Positions 26,836 through 36,277 of a stretch of 64,000 nucleotides of DNA are shown piece by piece; the stretch's first letter is position 1, and each line of letters opens with the position of its first letter. The stretch covers positions 1,952,001 to 2,016,000 of the forward strand of contig NC_016027.1 of the NCBI RefSeq assembly GCF_000182745.2. The letters are read 5' to 3'. The notes beneath the pieces were generated by a model, which ran no database searches, had not been told where the DNA came from, and saw only the letters and a program-made list of their open reading frames with translations. The stretch is from Komagataeibacter medellinensis NBRC 3288 (lineage in GTDB: Bacteria > Pseudomonadota > Alphaproteobacteria > Acetobacterales > Acetobacteraceae). The translations under genes were made by a program, and so were the position numbers.

Positions 26836-29800
26836 GTGAACCTGTGTCGTGTTTTCATCCTGCGCCCGGTGGCGACCACCCTGCTGGCGGCGGCCATGCT
26901 GCTGGCGGGGCTGCTGGCCTACCGCACGCTGCCGGTGGGCGACCTGCCCGATATTGCTGTGCCGGTCATCTATGTCATGGCCACCCAGCCCGGTGCCTCG
27001 CCACAGCAGATGGCCAGTTCCGTCACCACACCGCTCGAGCGCAGGCTGGGGCAGGTTGCCGGACTGAGCGAGATCGAGTCCGATTCCAGCCAGGACAACG
27101 CCTTCATCCTGCTGACCTTCAATGAATCGACCAACATCGATTCCGCCGCCAATGATGTGGAGGCCGCCCTGCGCGCCGCCCGCGCGGACATGCCGGCAAC
27201 ACTCCAGTCCCAGCCGGAATACTGGAAGGCCAACCCCTCCGACAACCCGATCATGATTCTGGCGCTGACATCGGACACGCAGCCGGTGTCCGAACTGTAT
27301 GACATTGCCAAGACCCGCCTTCAGCCCCTGCTCGCGCAGGTACAGGGCGTAGGCTGGGTGGAGATTGCAGGCAGTTCGGCCCCTGCCGTGCGGGTGGAGA
27401 TCAACCCGTGGCCGCTGTTCAAATACGGGCTGGGGTTCGAGGACATCCGCTCTGCACTGGCCTCGGCCAATGCCAACACGCCCAAGGGCATCATAGAAAA
27501 CGACACCACCCGCTACACGCTGGCCACCAATGACCAGGCGCGCACCGCCGCCCAGTACCGTGACCTGGTGATCGGCTACCGCAGTGGCCGCCCCGTGCGC
27601 CTGAGCGACGTGGCCTCCGTACATAACGGGGTGGAGAACGAACGGCTGGCGGGATTCCTGAACGGGCACACGGCTGTCATGGCGATCATCCGCCCGCGCG
27701 CGGGGGCCAACGTCATCCACGTGATTGACGAGATCAAGGGCCGCCTGCCCGCCCTGCGCGCAGCATTGCCCGGCGGGGTCGTGCTAACGCCCGCCATGGA
27801 CCGCTCGATCACCATCCGTGCCTCCCTGGCTGATACGCAGTGGACGCTGCTGGCCTCCGTCGTGCTGGTGGTGGCGGTAGTGCTGGTGTTTCTGCGCACG
27901 CCACGTTCCACGCTGATCCCGGCCATTACCGTGCCCATCTCGCTGGCGGGTACGCTGGCGCTCATGGCACTGTTCCACTTCTCGCTCGATATCCTCTCGC
28001 TCATGGCGCTGACGATTGCCACCGGTTTTGTGGTCGATGATGCGATCGTGGTGCTGGAGAATATCGCCCGCCACATGGAAGCAGGCATGAACCGCTTTGA
28101 CGCCGCCCTCCAGGGCTCGCGCGAGATCGGGTTTACCGTGCTGTCCATCACCATATCGCTGGTGGCGGTATTCCTGCCACTGCTGCTGCTGGGCGGCACG
28201 CCGGGAAAGGTGTTCTTCGAGTTTTCCATGACACTGGCGATCACCGTCACCGTATCGCTGGTACTCGCACTCAGTCTGACGCCGATGATGTGCAGCCTGT
28301 TCCTGGAAGTGGGCGAACCGGCCCCCCCGCCCCCCACGGCACCATGGTGGCGGCGCTGGCCGCGCGCCACGGGCGACTGGCTGGAGGCGGGCTACCAGCA
28401 TCTGCTGCGCTTTTACGAGCGCACGCTGGCGGTAGCACTGCGCCACCATGTGCTGACGGCACTGAGCCTGCCGCTCAGCCTTGCGGTAATGGTCGGTGTG
28501 ATCGTGCTCATGCCCAAGGGTATCCTGCCCAAGGAGGATGTGGCTATGGTCATGAGCTTCTTCCGCGCCGACCAGACCACCTCCTTCCCCGCCATGAAGG
28601 AGAAGATCCGCGCCATAAGTAACGCGATGATGGCCGACCCCGACACGCAGGAGGTCGTCGCCTTCTCCGGTGACACCAGTATTGAAGGGCAGGCCTTCGC
28701 CCAGATGGTCGACCGCACGCAGCGCAGCGACGGACCGGATGAGATGATCGCGCGCATCCACAAACGGCTGGAGAACATTCCGGGGCTGGATGTCTCGATG
28801 TTCTCGGCAGGCGACATCAGCGGTGGCGGAGGCCGCCAGAAGGAAGGTGCCTACCGTTACCTGCTGACCAGTGACAGTGCCGAGGACATCTATACCTGGG
28901 CCCCACGCCTGGTGGCCGCCCTGCGCGCTTCCCCCACCCTGCGCGACGTGACGACGGATGTCATGAACAATGGCGCCGCCATCCATGCCGACATCATCCG
29001 TGATCTTGCCGCGCGCTACCTGATTACCCCGCAACTGGTCAGCAACACGTTGTATGACGCCTTTGGCCAGCGCATCGCCTCGAACATTTCCACATCGCTC
29101 GCCACCTATCATGTGGTGATGGAGGTGGCTGACCCGTACCGCACATCACCCGATATCCTGCACTCCTTCCGCATTTCCACATCGGGCGGGACAGCGGGCG
29201 GCGGCACGGTATCCAATACCGTGCGGGTGAAGGCGGATGGCACGGCAAGCCGCAGCACGCAGCTCAGCCAGCAGTCTTTCCGCAACCAGATCGAGAACCG
29301 GCTGGCAGGTGGTGCCGGAGCTTCCAGCGGGTCGGCGGTGTCATCCTCAACAGAGACAATGATCCCGCTTTCCGACGTAACACAACTCGTGTCGCGCCCC
29401 ACCTCCATTACCGTATCGCACAAGGGCGGGTTCGTCTCGGCGGCCATTTCCTTCAACCTGGCCCCCGGCATGGCGCTGAGCGATGCATCGGCCACGGTGG
29501 AAGAGACCATGATCCGCCTGCATGTGCCACCTTCCATCCACGGTGGCTTTAGCGGGCAGGCGGCGCAGTTCCAGTCCGCCATCATCAACGAGGTCCTGAT
29601 CTTCATCGCCGCCCTGGTCACGATCTATGTGACGCTGGGTATCCTGTATGAAAGCTACATCCACCCGCTGACCATCATGTCCACCCTGCCCTCCGCCGGG
29701 GTGGGAGCTGTGCTGGGGTTGTGGGTGACGAGGCAGGAGTTCTCCCTCATCACCATGATCGGGATGATCCTGCTGGTGGGCATCGTGAAGAAGAACGCCA

Positions 29801-30141
29801 TCCTGATCGTGGATTTTGCGCTCCATGCCGAACGCGACCGGGGGCTGGCCCCGCAGGTGGCCATACGCGATGCATGCATCCAGCGCTTCCGCCCCATCCT
29901 GATGACCACGCTGGCGGCCGCCCTTGGGGCGGTGCCGCTCATTACCAATGGCGGCTATGGCGTGGAGATGCGCCGCCCGCTGGGCATTACGGTTGTAGGT
30001 GGGCTGATGATGAGCCAGTTGCTTACGCTCTACACCACGCCGGTCATCTACCTGTACATGGAACAGATACGTAACTGGACTGTACGCCATGCCAGACGGC
30101 TGATTGCGCGGGGGGGCGTAAAAAAATCTTTCGATAGTTGA
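26836..30141 (+). CDS. RND-type multidrug efflux permease (MdtB/MdtC-like)
   Basis: An inner-membrane proton-driven exporter of about 1101 residues. It opens VNLCRVFILRPVATTLLAAA from GTG 26836, the usual N-terminus of MdtB/MdtC pumps. Key transmembrane motifs include GFVVDDAIVVLENI in helix 4 with the two proton-relay aspartates, and MIGMILLVGIVKKNAILIVD in helix 10. A Ser/Gly/Thr-rich insert of about 30 residues (around GGAGASSGSAVSSS) lies in the second periplasmic loop. No adaptor or outer-membrane channel gene flanks it. Confidence 0.92.
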   Translation: MNLCRVFILRPVATTLLAAAMLLAGLLAYRTLPVGDLPDIAVPVIYVMATQPGASPQQMASSVTTPLERRLGQVAGLSEIESDSSQDNAFILLTFNESTNIDSAANDVEAALRAARADMPATLQSQPEYWKANPSDNPIMILALTSDTQPVSELYDIAKTRLQPLLAQVQGVGWVEIAGSSAPAVRVEINPWPLFKYGLGFEDIRSALASANANTPKGIIENDTTRYTLATNDQARTAAQYRDLVIGYRSGRPVRLSDVASVHNGVENERLAGFLNGHTAVMAIIRPRAGANVIHVIDEIKGRLPALRAALPGGVVLTPAMDRSITIRASLADTQWTLLASVVLVVAVVLVFLRTPRSTLIPAITVPISLAGTLALMALFHFSLDILSLMALTIATGFVVDDAIVVLENIARHMEAGMNRFDAALQGSREIGFTVLSITISLVAVFLPLLLLGGTPGKVFFEFSMTLAITVTVSLVLALSLTPMMCSLFLEVGEPAPPPPTAPWWRRWPRATGDWLEAGYQHLLRFYERTLAVALRHHVLTALSLPLSLAVMVGVIVLMPKGILPKEDVAMVMSFFRADQTTSFPAMKEKIRAISNAMMADPDTQEVVAFSGDTSIEGQAFAQMVDRTQRSDGPDEMIARIHKRLENIPGLDVSMFSAGDISGGGGRQKEGAYRYLLTSDSAEDIYTWAPRLVAALRASPTLRDVTTDVMNNGAAIHADIIRDLAARYLITPQLVSNTLYDAFGQRIASNISTSLATYHVVMEVADPYRTSPDILHSFRISTSGGTAGGGTVSNTVRVKADGTASRSTQLSQQSFRNQIENRLAGGAGASSGSAVSSSTETMIPLSDVTQLVSRPTSITVSHKGGFVSAAISFNLAPGMALSDASATVEETMIRLHVPPSIHGGFSGQAAQFQSAIINEVLIFIAALVTIYVTLGILYESYIHPLTIMSTLPSAGVGAVLGLWVTRQEFSLITMIGMILLVGIVKKNAILIVDFALHAERDRGLAPQVAIRDACIQRFRPILMTTLAAALGAVPLITNGGYGVEMRRPLGITVVGGLMMSQLLTLYTTPVIYLYMEQIRNWTVRHARRLIARGGVKKSFDS

Positions 30142-30192
30142 AAAAAGGGGGTTGCCGGGTCCCGGACTGTCGGCTAAAAGCCCCCTCACGAC

Positions 30193-30269
30193 GCACCCGT
30201 AGCTCAACTGGATAGAGCACCAGACTACGAATCTGGGGGTTAGAGGTTCGAGTCCTTTCGGGTGCGCCA
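30193..30269 (+). tRNA. tRNA-Arg (anticodon ACG)
   Basis: A 77-base cloverleaf: acceptor GCACCCG pairs with CGGGTGC; D arm GCTC..GAGC; anticodon loop CTACGAA with anticodon ACG; T loop TTCGAGT; encoded CCA at 30267-30269. Located just after the RND gene. Confidence 0.97.
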
Positions 30270-30330
30270 TTCTCCTTAAAAATGTAATTTCGTTTCTGAA
30301 TGGCGCTTTTCGGCAGCCGGCGCATGAAAC

Positions 30331-30387
30331 GTAAAAAAGTTTTTAGTGAAGCTTTTTTGGAAAAAGCCGACACTTAAAAACTTTTAT
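30331..30387 (+). repeat. Shortened copy (d) of the three-way-junction repeat
   Basis: Outer arms AAAAAGTTTTTAGTG and CACTTAAAAACTTTTA are present, but the two inner hairpins are merged into one (AAGCTTTTTTGGAAAAAGCC), so about 25 bases are missing compared with copy c. Confidence 0.75.
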
Positions 30388-30421
30388 CCTTTTTTCAGCA
30401 CATTCCCTGAACATGGTATGG

Positions 30422-30480
30422 AAAAAAAGATCAGGTGCCTGCACCCTGCAGGGCTGCTACACCATAGCTGATCTTTTTTT
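30422..30480. terminator. Large rho-independent terminator-like stem-loop
   Basis: A 13-bp perfect stem AAAAAAAGATCAG / CTGATCTTTTTTT encloses a second hairpin (CCTGCA / TGCAGG). It has U-runs on both strands and ends 22 bases before the cytochrome b start, so it separates that gene from the tRNA side. Confidence 0.75.
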
Positions 30481-30502
30481 CGTCTGAATTCAGGAACCAG
30501 GA

Positions 30503-31714
30503 ATGAGCGGGTCCAGCCTTCCCGAAAACATGCCCCCGCACGGACAGCCGGAACCGCCTGGCGGCCTTCTTTCGTGGATCGACCGCAGGCTGCCGGTCAT
30601 TACCGCGCTGCGAAAGGAATATGTCGATTTTCCCATGCCGCGTAACCTCAACGCGCTGTGGAATTTCGGGGCGATCCTAAGCGTGGTGCTGGTCATCATG
30701 CTGGCAAGCGGCATCTTCCTGGCCATGAGCTATACCCCCACCGCACAGGGCGCCTTCATGTCGATCGAGATGATCGAACGCCAGGTGTCTGGTGGCTGGA
30801 TGCTGCGCGCGCTGCATGTGACGGGGGCGAGCCTGTTCATGGCGGCCCTTTATATCCACCTCTTCCGCGGGCTGTATTATGGCTCCTACAAGCAGCCGCG
30901 CGAGATCCTGTGGCTGACCGGGCTTGTACTGCTGGTCATGGTCATGGTCACAGCCTTTGCGGGTTATGTGCTGCCATGGGGGCAGATGTCCTACTGGGGG
31001 GCGGATGTCGCGGGCAAGGCGGTCGGCGCCGTGCCGGTTATCGGGCCTGTGCTTGAACACATCATGGAAGGCAGCGACCAGTTGGGGGATATCTTCATCC
31101 ACCGCTTTTTCGTGCTGCACTTCGTCATGGCCTTCGCCATTGTGGGGATCGTAGTTCTGCATGTGGCAGCCCTGCATGTGAGCGGGCCGAACAATCCTAC
31201 CGGCCAGCCCGTACCTGCTCACGAGACGGTACCCTTCCATCCCTACTACACCACCAAGGACGTAACGGGCCTTGTGCTGTTCGCACTGGTATTCGCAGCC
31301 CTTGCCTTCCTGTGGCCTGACCTGCTGGCCGAGCCGGAAAATTACCGCCCCGCCAACCCCATGCACACACCCACCGATATTGAGCCGGAATGGTATTTCC
31401 TGCCCTTCTACGGGCTGCTGCAATCCGTACCCTCCAAGTTTGGCGGACTGCTGGCGGCGGGTGCATCGATCGGCGTGCTGTTCGTGGTACCGTGGCTGGA
31501 CCGCTCGCCCATACGTTCGGCCCGTGCGCGCCCGCTGTGCCGGGTGGGCATGGCGGCGGTTGTGATCTCGTTCGCGCTAATGGGACTGGTTGGCCGCCAC
31601 CATGCGCAAGGAGGCTGGATGATGGTGGGGCGCATCGCGGCGCTGTGCTATTTCGGCTACTTCCTTGTACTGCTGCCGTTATGCGCGCGGCGTGAGATGC
31701 ACCACGAACGATAA
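30503..31714 (+). CDS. petB: Cytochrome b subunit of a bc1-type complex, solitary
   Basis: A 403-residue cytochrome b with paired heme ligands H105/H119 and H206/H220, and the quinol-site motif PEWY at 295-298. Helices continue to the C-terminus, so it is a fused full-length (mitochondrial-type) cytochrome b. Normally the Rieske protein gene precedes it and cytochrome c1 follows; here a terminator and tRNA-Arg precede it and a repeat and thiamine-type gene follow. RBS AGGAA upstream of ATG. Confidence 0.93.
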   Translation: MSGSSLPENMPPHGQPEPPGGLLSWIDRRLPVITALRKEYVDFPMPRNLNALWNFGAILSVVLVIMLASGIFLAMSYTPTAQGAFMSIEMIERQVSGGWMLRALHVTGASLFMAALYIHLFRGLYYGSYKQPREILWLTGLVLLVMVMVTAFAGYVLPWGQMSYWGADVAGKAVGAVPVIGPVLEHIMEGSDQLGDIFIHRFFVLHFVMAFAIVGIVVLHVAALHVSGPNNPTGQPVPAHETVPFHPYYTTKDVTGLVLFALVFAALAFLWPDLLAEPENYRPANPMHTPTDIEPEWYFLPFYGLLQSVPSKFGGLLAAGASIGVLFVVPWLDRSPIRSARARPLCRVGMAAVVISFALMGLVGRHHAQGGWMMVGRIAALCYFGYFLVLLPLCARREMHHER

Positions 31715-31796
31715 AAGCTTCTGGTTACCGCCTTTTTTGAAAAGGCGGCGTTCTTCAAAGCTTTTTGAAAAAAGCTTCACCAAAAACTTCTTTATG
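31712..31796 (-). repeat. Copy (e) of the three-way-junction repeat, inverted orientation
   Basis: Starts at the cytochrome b stop codon. The arms are ATAAAAGCTTCTGGT and TTCACCAAAAACTTC, with hairpins ACCGCCTTTTTTGAAAAGGC and AAAGCTTTTTGAAAAAAGCT. A GTTTCAAACGGGC end-like motif follows at 31806. Confidence 0.75.
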
Positions 31797-31852
31797 TTTT
31801 GGTACTGTTTCAAACGGGCTTTACTTGACGGGTGCGGATCAGGCCCACACTT

Positions 31853-31935
31853 TCATCTGACCGGGGTGCCTACACCGTGTGGGCTGAGATCATACCCGTT
31901 GAACCTGATCTGGGTCATGCCAGCGAAGGGAGGCT
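31853..31935 (+). ncRNA. TPP riboswitch (THI element)
   Basis: The conserved aptamer blocks are in order: CCGGGGTGCC, then GGGCTGAGATCATACCCGTT, GAACCTGATCTGGGTCATGC and CAGCGAAGGGAG. It precedes the binding-protein gene at 32012. Thiamine pyrophosphate binding in such elements lowers expression. Confidence 0.96.
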
Positions 31936-31972
31936 GTTCCATATGACACGGAACCCGCACGCCTGCCACCTG

Positions 31973-31998
31973 CCTGCCATGGATCGCGAACATGCAGG
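31973..31998 (+). promoter_or_regulatory. Hairpin covering part of the ribosome binding site
   Basis: CCTGC-ATG (one bulged C) pairs with CATGCAGG. The last GG is the beginning of the AGGAAGGA ribosome binding site of the 32012 gene, so it is a plausible translational output of the TPP aptamer. Confidence 0.5.
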
Positions 31999-32011
31999 AA
32001 GGAAACCACTC

Positions 32012-32977
32012 ATGCACATGATCATGCGCACCCTCGGGCTTGCGGCATTTCTGGCCTGCGCCATGATGGGCCGCCCCGCCATGGCTGCCTCCTGGCAGAT
32101 TACGGTCGTGCTGGACTGGTTCCTCAATGCCGACCATGCCAGCCTGCTTGCTGCGCAGTACAGCGGCGCCTTTGCCCGCCACGGGCTGGATGTAAAGCTG
32201 ATTGCGCCCTCCGATCCCGGCTCCCCCGCCCGCCTGGTCGCAGCGGGACAGGCAGAGATGGCCGTATCCTACCAGACCCAGCTTGGCATGCTGGCCGACC
32301 AGAACATACCGCTTGTGCGCGTAGGCACGCTAATCGACACACCGCTGAACGTGCTGATCACGCGTGGGGAAATAGGCGATCTCGCCAGCCTGAAGGGAAA
32401 GACAATTGGCATTTCCATGCCCGGCGTGGATGATGCCGCCCTTGATGCCATGCTGCATTCAGCCGGGCTGGGTCTTGGGGACGTGCATCAGGTCAATGTC
32501 AATTTCCAGCTTGAACAGGCGATCATGAGCCATGCGGTGGATGGCGTGATCGGGGCGGTGCGCACCTATGAACTGATCGACCTGCAGCAGAAGGGCCTGC
32601 ATGTCTCTGCCTTCTTTCCCGAAGAACATGGCGTGCCCATGTCCGATGAACTGATCTTTCTGGTCGGCCGCGCCCATGTGCGCGACGGATGGATCAGGCC
32701 CTTCATGGAAGCATTGGCGGAGGGGGCCAACACGCTGATCAACCACCCCGACACCATACTGGCGCAGGCCATCCACGATCACCCGGAACTTGATACGCCA
32801 CTTAACCGCGCCGCATGGCAGGCCACCCTGCCGCATGTGTGCAAGCAGCCTGCCCTGCTCAACGTACCCCGTTACGAAGCCTTTGCCACGTTCCTGCATG
32901 CCCACGGCATCATGACCCATGATGTCGCACTCGGACAGTATGCGGTGGACCCGTTTGCCCTGCCTTCCGCTCCCTGA
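32012..32977 (+). CDS. thiY: ABC transporter substrate-binding protein, thiamine-precursor (ThiY/NMT1) type
   Basis: A 321-residue periplasmic binding protein with signal peptide (LAAFLACAMMGRPAMA). The mature start ITVVLDWFLNADHASLLAAQ is the NMT1/THI5-like signature of proteins that bind pyrimidine precursors of thiamine such as formylaminopyrimidine. The TPP riboswitch directly upstream strongly supports this. ATG 32012 has AGGAAGGA upstream; longer starts would run through the riboswitch. No permease (ThiX) or ATPase (ThiZ) gene is adjacent. Confidence 0.85.
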   Translation: MHMIMRTLGLAAFLACAMMGRPAMAASWQITVVLDWFLNADHASLLAAQYSGAFARHGLDVKLIAPSDPGSPARLVAAGQAEMAVSYQTQLGMLADQNIPLVRVGTLIDTPLNVLITRGEIGDLASLKGKTIGISMPGVDDAALDAMLHSAGLGLGDVHQVNVNFQLEQAIMSHAVDGVIGAVRTYELIDLQQKGLHVSAFFPEEHGVPMSDELIFLVGRAHVRDGWIRPFMEALAEGANTLINHPDTILAQAIHDHPELDTPLNRAAWQATLPHVCKQPALLNVPRYEAFATFLHAHGIMTHDVALGQYAVDPFALPSAP

Positions 32978-32999
32978 GAGACTGCGGAGGAAGTCATTG

Positions 33000-33038
33000 G
33001 AAAGTTTTTGGTACAAGACGACACCCAAAAACTTTTAT
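33000..33038 (+). repeat. Minimal copy (f) of the three-way-junction repeat
   Basis: Only the outer arms remain (AAAGTTTTTGGT and ACACCCAAAAACTTTTA) with a short loop. A TTTCAAACAGCC end-like motif is at 33060-33071. Lies between the convergent thiY-type gene and DUF2721. Confidence 0.7.
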
Positions 33039-33073
33039 TGTTTTTCATCAATACGTTGATTTCAAACAGCCGT

Positions 33074-33595
33074 TCAATCCTGTGGTGTGATGGCGGTCAG
33101 CAGGTCGCGCTTGTGCGGCAAGAAAATGGTCACGCGCAGGCCGTGCCACGCCACGATGCTGTCACCAAGGAACATGGCCAGCGCAATGACGGTGCACACA
33201 AGCGCATTGCCGAACATGAGCACCAGCCACCACGCCACGGCAGAATCCCGTACACTACCAAGGAACAGCGCAAAGGCCGAACCACAGGCCGAGGCCCCGC
33301 CCACACCGCCAAACAGGATCGCGGCATCAAGCAGCAGGGTGCGGTAATGCAGCAGCGCCAGCCGTTTGAGCAGCGCGCGCGCGTCCTTGCCAGTCTTGTC
33401 GTCCGTGCTTTCCAGCTTGTCGCGCACGGTCTCGATCCGGTCGCTGACCCGTGCAAGCCGCGTGTTAAACATATTGAGCAGCGTGCCGATGCCCGACAGC
33501 ATGAAAACCGGCGTCAGCGCAGTCTGGATCAGATGGGCGACACCATCGATTGATTCATCGGGAATAAGGCCGGGGAAGGCAGACACGGCAGGCAT
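33074..33595 (-). CDS. DUF2721 family membrane protein
   Basis: A 173-residue protein with the family opening VAHLIQTALTPVFMLSGIGT, a charged segment NTRLARVSDRIETVRDKLE, and two C-terminal helices (SAVAWWLVLMFGNALVCTVI). Function unknown. Convergent to the thiY-type gene. Confidence 0.87.
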   Translation of the reverse strand: MPAVSAFPGLIPDESIDGVAHLIQTALTPVFMLSGIGTLLNMFNTRLARVSDRIETVRDKLESTDDKTGKDARALLKRLALLHYRTLLLDAAILFGGVGGASACGSAFALFLGSVRDSAVAWWLVLMFGNALVCTVIALAMFLGDSIVAWHGLRVTIFLPHKRDLLTAITPQD

Positions 33596-33688
33596 TTCCT
33601 TGGCTGGCGGAGGGGGATGCGTTTTTTGGGCTTATCGTGCCCTCCGTCAAGAGGCAGAATCCCCCCAGTGCAGCCCAAGGAGCCGGCA

Positions 33689-33949
33689 ATGTCCCATAAT
33701 TACGCAACACCGCTCACCCCGGAAAAACGCCTGGCCCGCGTACTTGCCCGCATTCCCGCTGACTGGCCGCTTGAGATCGAACGCCAGCCCGCCACAGGTT
33801 GGCGTGCACGACTGACCCTGCCCGTGCACGGCGTACGGGACTGGACCCCACCCCAACCCACCATGCTCGCGGCGCTAGAAGCCGCATGGCGCGATGCCCG
33901 CGAAAGCGTGGCAACAGATCCGAGCAAGGGAGAGACAGTCAAGAAATAA
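33689..33949 (+). CDS. Small hypothetical protein
   Basis: An 86-residue soluble protein (MSHNYATPLTPEKRLARVLA). ATG 33689 is preceded by AAGGAG at six bases, which makes it a credible gene. I do not recognise a family; it has no signal or membrane segment. Confidence 0.6.
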   Translation: MSHNYATPLTPEKRLARVLARIPADWPLEIERQPATGWRARLTLPVHGVRDWTPPQPTMLAALEAAWRDARESVATDPSKGETVKK

Positions 33950-34393
33950 GTTAAGTAAATATAAACACAGATACGTGATTATCTGCTTTGTATTATCCGC
34001 CTGATGCACCGTGGACCGGTACTGGTTTTATTGTCACAGGCACAGGAATTCAGATGCACACGATTGTTTGATGCCTACCGCTACCTGTGGCCCATACGCA
34101 TCCCGACATAGAAAAAAGCGTACTATCATTCCGCAATATCGTACAGCCCGATGCCGGAAACGTACATGTGTCCAAGCTGACCACATTTTGAACATTGTAT
34201 AAAAAAAAAGGATATTTGCTAACAAATCCCGTGCGTTCCCGCCTGTGACCCACCACAGACCGCAGAGACGGCGGGAGAAATCCCTCCGCTATCGCCACCA
34301 TGGCATGCCCACGCACCAGCTTGTTTGCACCCATGAGGGCCATTGACCCGCCGGACTTTATACAACAGGAATGCGGACAGGGAGTTCAATACT
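33950..34393. other. Gene-free spacer before the second porin
   Basis: A 444-bp A/T-richer spacer. No convincing ORF, tRNA or terminator is seen. There are three GTAC tetramers close together (about 34109, 34141 and 34163) and a poly-A run with TATAAAA near 34196-34205 that may be a promoter region for the porin. Confidence 0.5.
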
Positions 34394-36160
34394 ATGTCGG
34401 CAGTAAAATTGGCGCGTATCGGCGCGATGGTTGTCATGGCAACTGGCAGTGCATCCATTGCCTGCCCCGATGGGGCACGGGCTGATGATTACAGTGAACT
34501 CCTTGATATCCTCAAGGCCAAGGGCAGCCTGACGCAAGGTGAGTACAAGGGCCTGCTGACCCACCACATGCAGCATGTACGTGAGGCTACGGCAGCCAGC
34601 CGTCCGCAATACGTACCCGCCCAGCGCCACATGGCTACCCCCACATCCACCCATGCCCAGGTGCGCACCGCCATGGGCCATGACGTGCAGCCCCCCGGTC
34701 AGATCGAGATTGGCGGCGGCGGCATGGACCCCGATTATGTACTGGCACAGGCGCAGCAGGCAGCAGCCAACGCGCAGGCCAGTGCGGCATCGGCTGAGTC
34801 CACATGGCTTGCCACCCAGCATTCCATGGGCCTTGGTGGCGGCGACTCCTTTGTGCGCATGGCGAAATATGAACCCGGCAAGGGCCTGACCTTCAAGGCC
34901 GGACCGATCAACATCAACCTCTCGGGCTTCATCAACGGGTTCTATACCTATAACAGCCCGGCAGGCGGCATGCCGGTTGCCGGTGGCGTCTCGACCGGGG
35001 CGAGCGGTTTCGACTCTTCCGCCCTGCGCAACGGCCTGCTGCCCGCGGGTCTGATCCTCAAGCTCTCGACCACTCAGAACGGCATCGACCTTGCTGCCGT
35101 CATGGGCATGTATCCCGGCATCGACAATGCCAAGAACGGCGCCTTCAACGCCAATACCGGCGGCAGTCCGGTGGGCCTTGGTACCGCCGGCATCGACTTT
35201 CGTCAGGTTTACGTAACGGCGGGCAACAAGAAGTGGGGCACGTTCAAGATCGGGCGTGACCTTGGCATCTTTGGTGGCGATGCCATTCTTGATGACGCGA
35301 CCCTGCTTAGCGTCGGTTCCACGGGCAGCAACTCGGCGCCGGGCAACACCTCACTGGGCCGCATCGGTGTCGGTTACGTGTATGCTGACTGGATTCCGCA
35401 GATTTCCTACCAGTCACCCACCATCAAGGGCTTCCAGGGCACGATCGGTATCCTTCAGCCGCTGGACGAGTTCGATTTCTCCGGCTCGGACCCCAACGGC
35501 ACCGCCTATTCGGCCGGTTCCACCCAGCACAGTTCGCCCATGATCCAGGGCAAGATCACCTATGACTTCAAGATCGGTGGCCTGAGTGCGCGCATCTGGG
35601 CCAGTTTCCTGACCCAGCACCAGCAGAACCTGACGGTTAGCCGCACAATGACCGTGCATACGGCCCTGCTTGAAGCCAATGGCGGGATTTATGACATGGC
35701 CACCACCACCACGACGGATGATGCGGTCAATCCGGGCCAGAAACGTGGTGTTACAGCAGAAGCGGGCGAAATCGGCACCAAGCTGACATATGGGCCGGCG
35801 CAGTTCGTGGGCTACTACTACCGTGGCAGCGGCTTGGGCACGACTGGCCTGTTCTTTGACGGCGTAGCCAATAACGGCCACAAGCGTGCATCGGAAGGCT
35901 ACTATGTCCAGATGATGTACAACTTCACCAAGAAGTTCAAACTGGTAGGAAGCTACGGTGTCAGTAACCTCTACCTTGCGCCAGGCGAGACCAATCCCGA
36001 CCTTGTTCGCCGCAATGAATCGGAAGTGGGCGCGGCCTACTACAAGATGACCGACTGGCTGAACCTGGTGGCGGAATACGCCCATACCAGTTCGGCGGCA
36101 CACGGTCCGTACAAGGAAAGCGACAACAGCGCATCAGGCGGCATGATCCTGCTTTTCTGA
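34394..36160 (+). CDS. Outer-membrane porin
   Basis: A 588-residue exported porin-like protein. It has a signal peptide (GAMVVMATGSASIACPDGAR region), then the helical segment SELLDILKAKGSLTQGEYKG, a Gln/Ala-rich helix, and a long region of amphipathic strands such as LSGFINGFYTYN and KLTYGPAQFVGYYYRG. It ends in phenylalanine (GGMILLF), the standard outer-membrane assembly signal. AGGGAG lies about nine bases before ATG 34394. Substrate unknown. Confidence 0.82.
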   Translation: MSAVKLARIGAMVVMATGSASIACPDGARADDYSELLDILKAKGSLTQGEYKGLLTHHMQHVREATAASRPQYVPAQRHMATPTSTHAQVRTAMGHDVQPPGQIEIGGGGMDPDYVLAQAQQAAANAQASAASAESTWLATQHSMGLGGGDSFVRMAKYEPGKGLTFKAGPININLSGFINGFYTYNSPAGGMPVAGGVSTGASGFDSSALRNGLLPAGLILKLSTTQNGIDLAAVMGMYPGIDNAKNGAFNANTGGSPVGLGTAGIDFRQVYVTAGNKKWGTFKIGRDLGIFGGDAILDDATLLSVGSTGSNSAPGNTSLGRIGVGYVYADWIPQISYQSPTIKGFQGTIGILQPLDEFDFSGSDPNGTAYSAGSTQHSSPMIQGKITYDFKIGGLSARIWASFLTQHQQNLTVSRTMTVHTALLEANGGIYDMATTTTTDDAVNPGQKRGVTAEAGEIGTKLTYGPAQFVGYYYRGSGLGTTGLFFDGVANNGHKRASEGYYVQMMYNFTKKFKLVGSYGVSNLYLAPGETNPDLVRRNESEVGAAYYKMTDWLNLVAEYAHTSSAAHGPYKESDNSASGGMILLF

Positions 36161-36169
36161 ACGCTATCC

Positions 36170-36194
36170 GGGCCGGAGAATCAGGGACCGGCCC
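36170..36194. terminator. Hairpin after porin gene
   Basis: GGGCCGG pairs with CCGGCCC across an 11-base loop, starting ten bases after the porin stop. No U-run follows, so intrinsic termination is uncertain. Confidence 0.45.
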
Positions 36195-36277
36195 CAACTT
36201 GTTCATGGCTTCTTCTCTTTTTCATGTCAGGTTTCCGGCCATAGTCGGAACCTGAACCGGAAAGGGAGGAAAACCAC

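Noticed and set aside
27784-29112. 442-codon minus-strand frame inside the RND gene
   Set aside because: His/Gln/Arg-rich shadow frame without homology.
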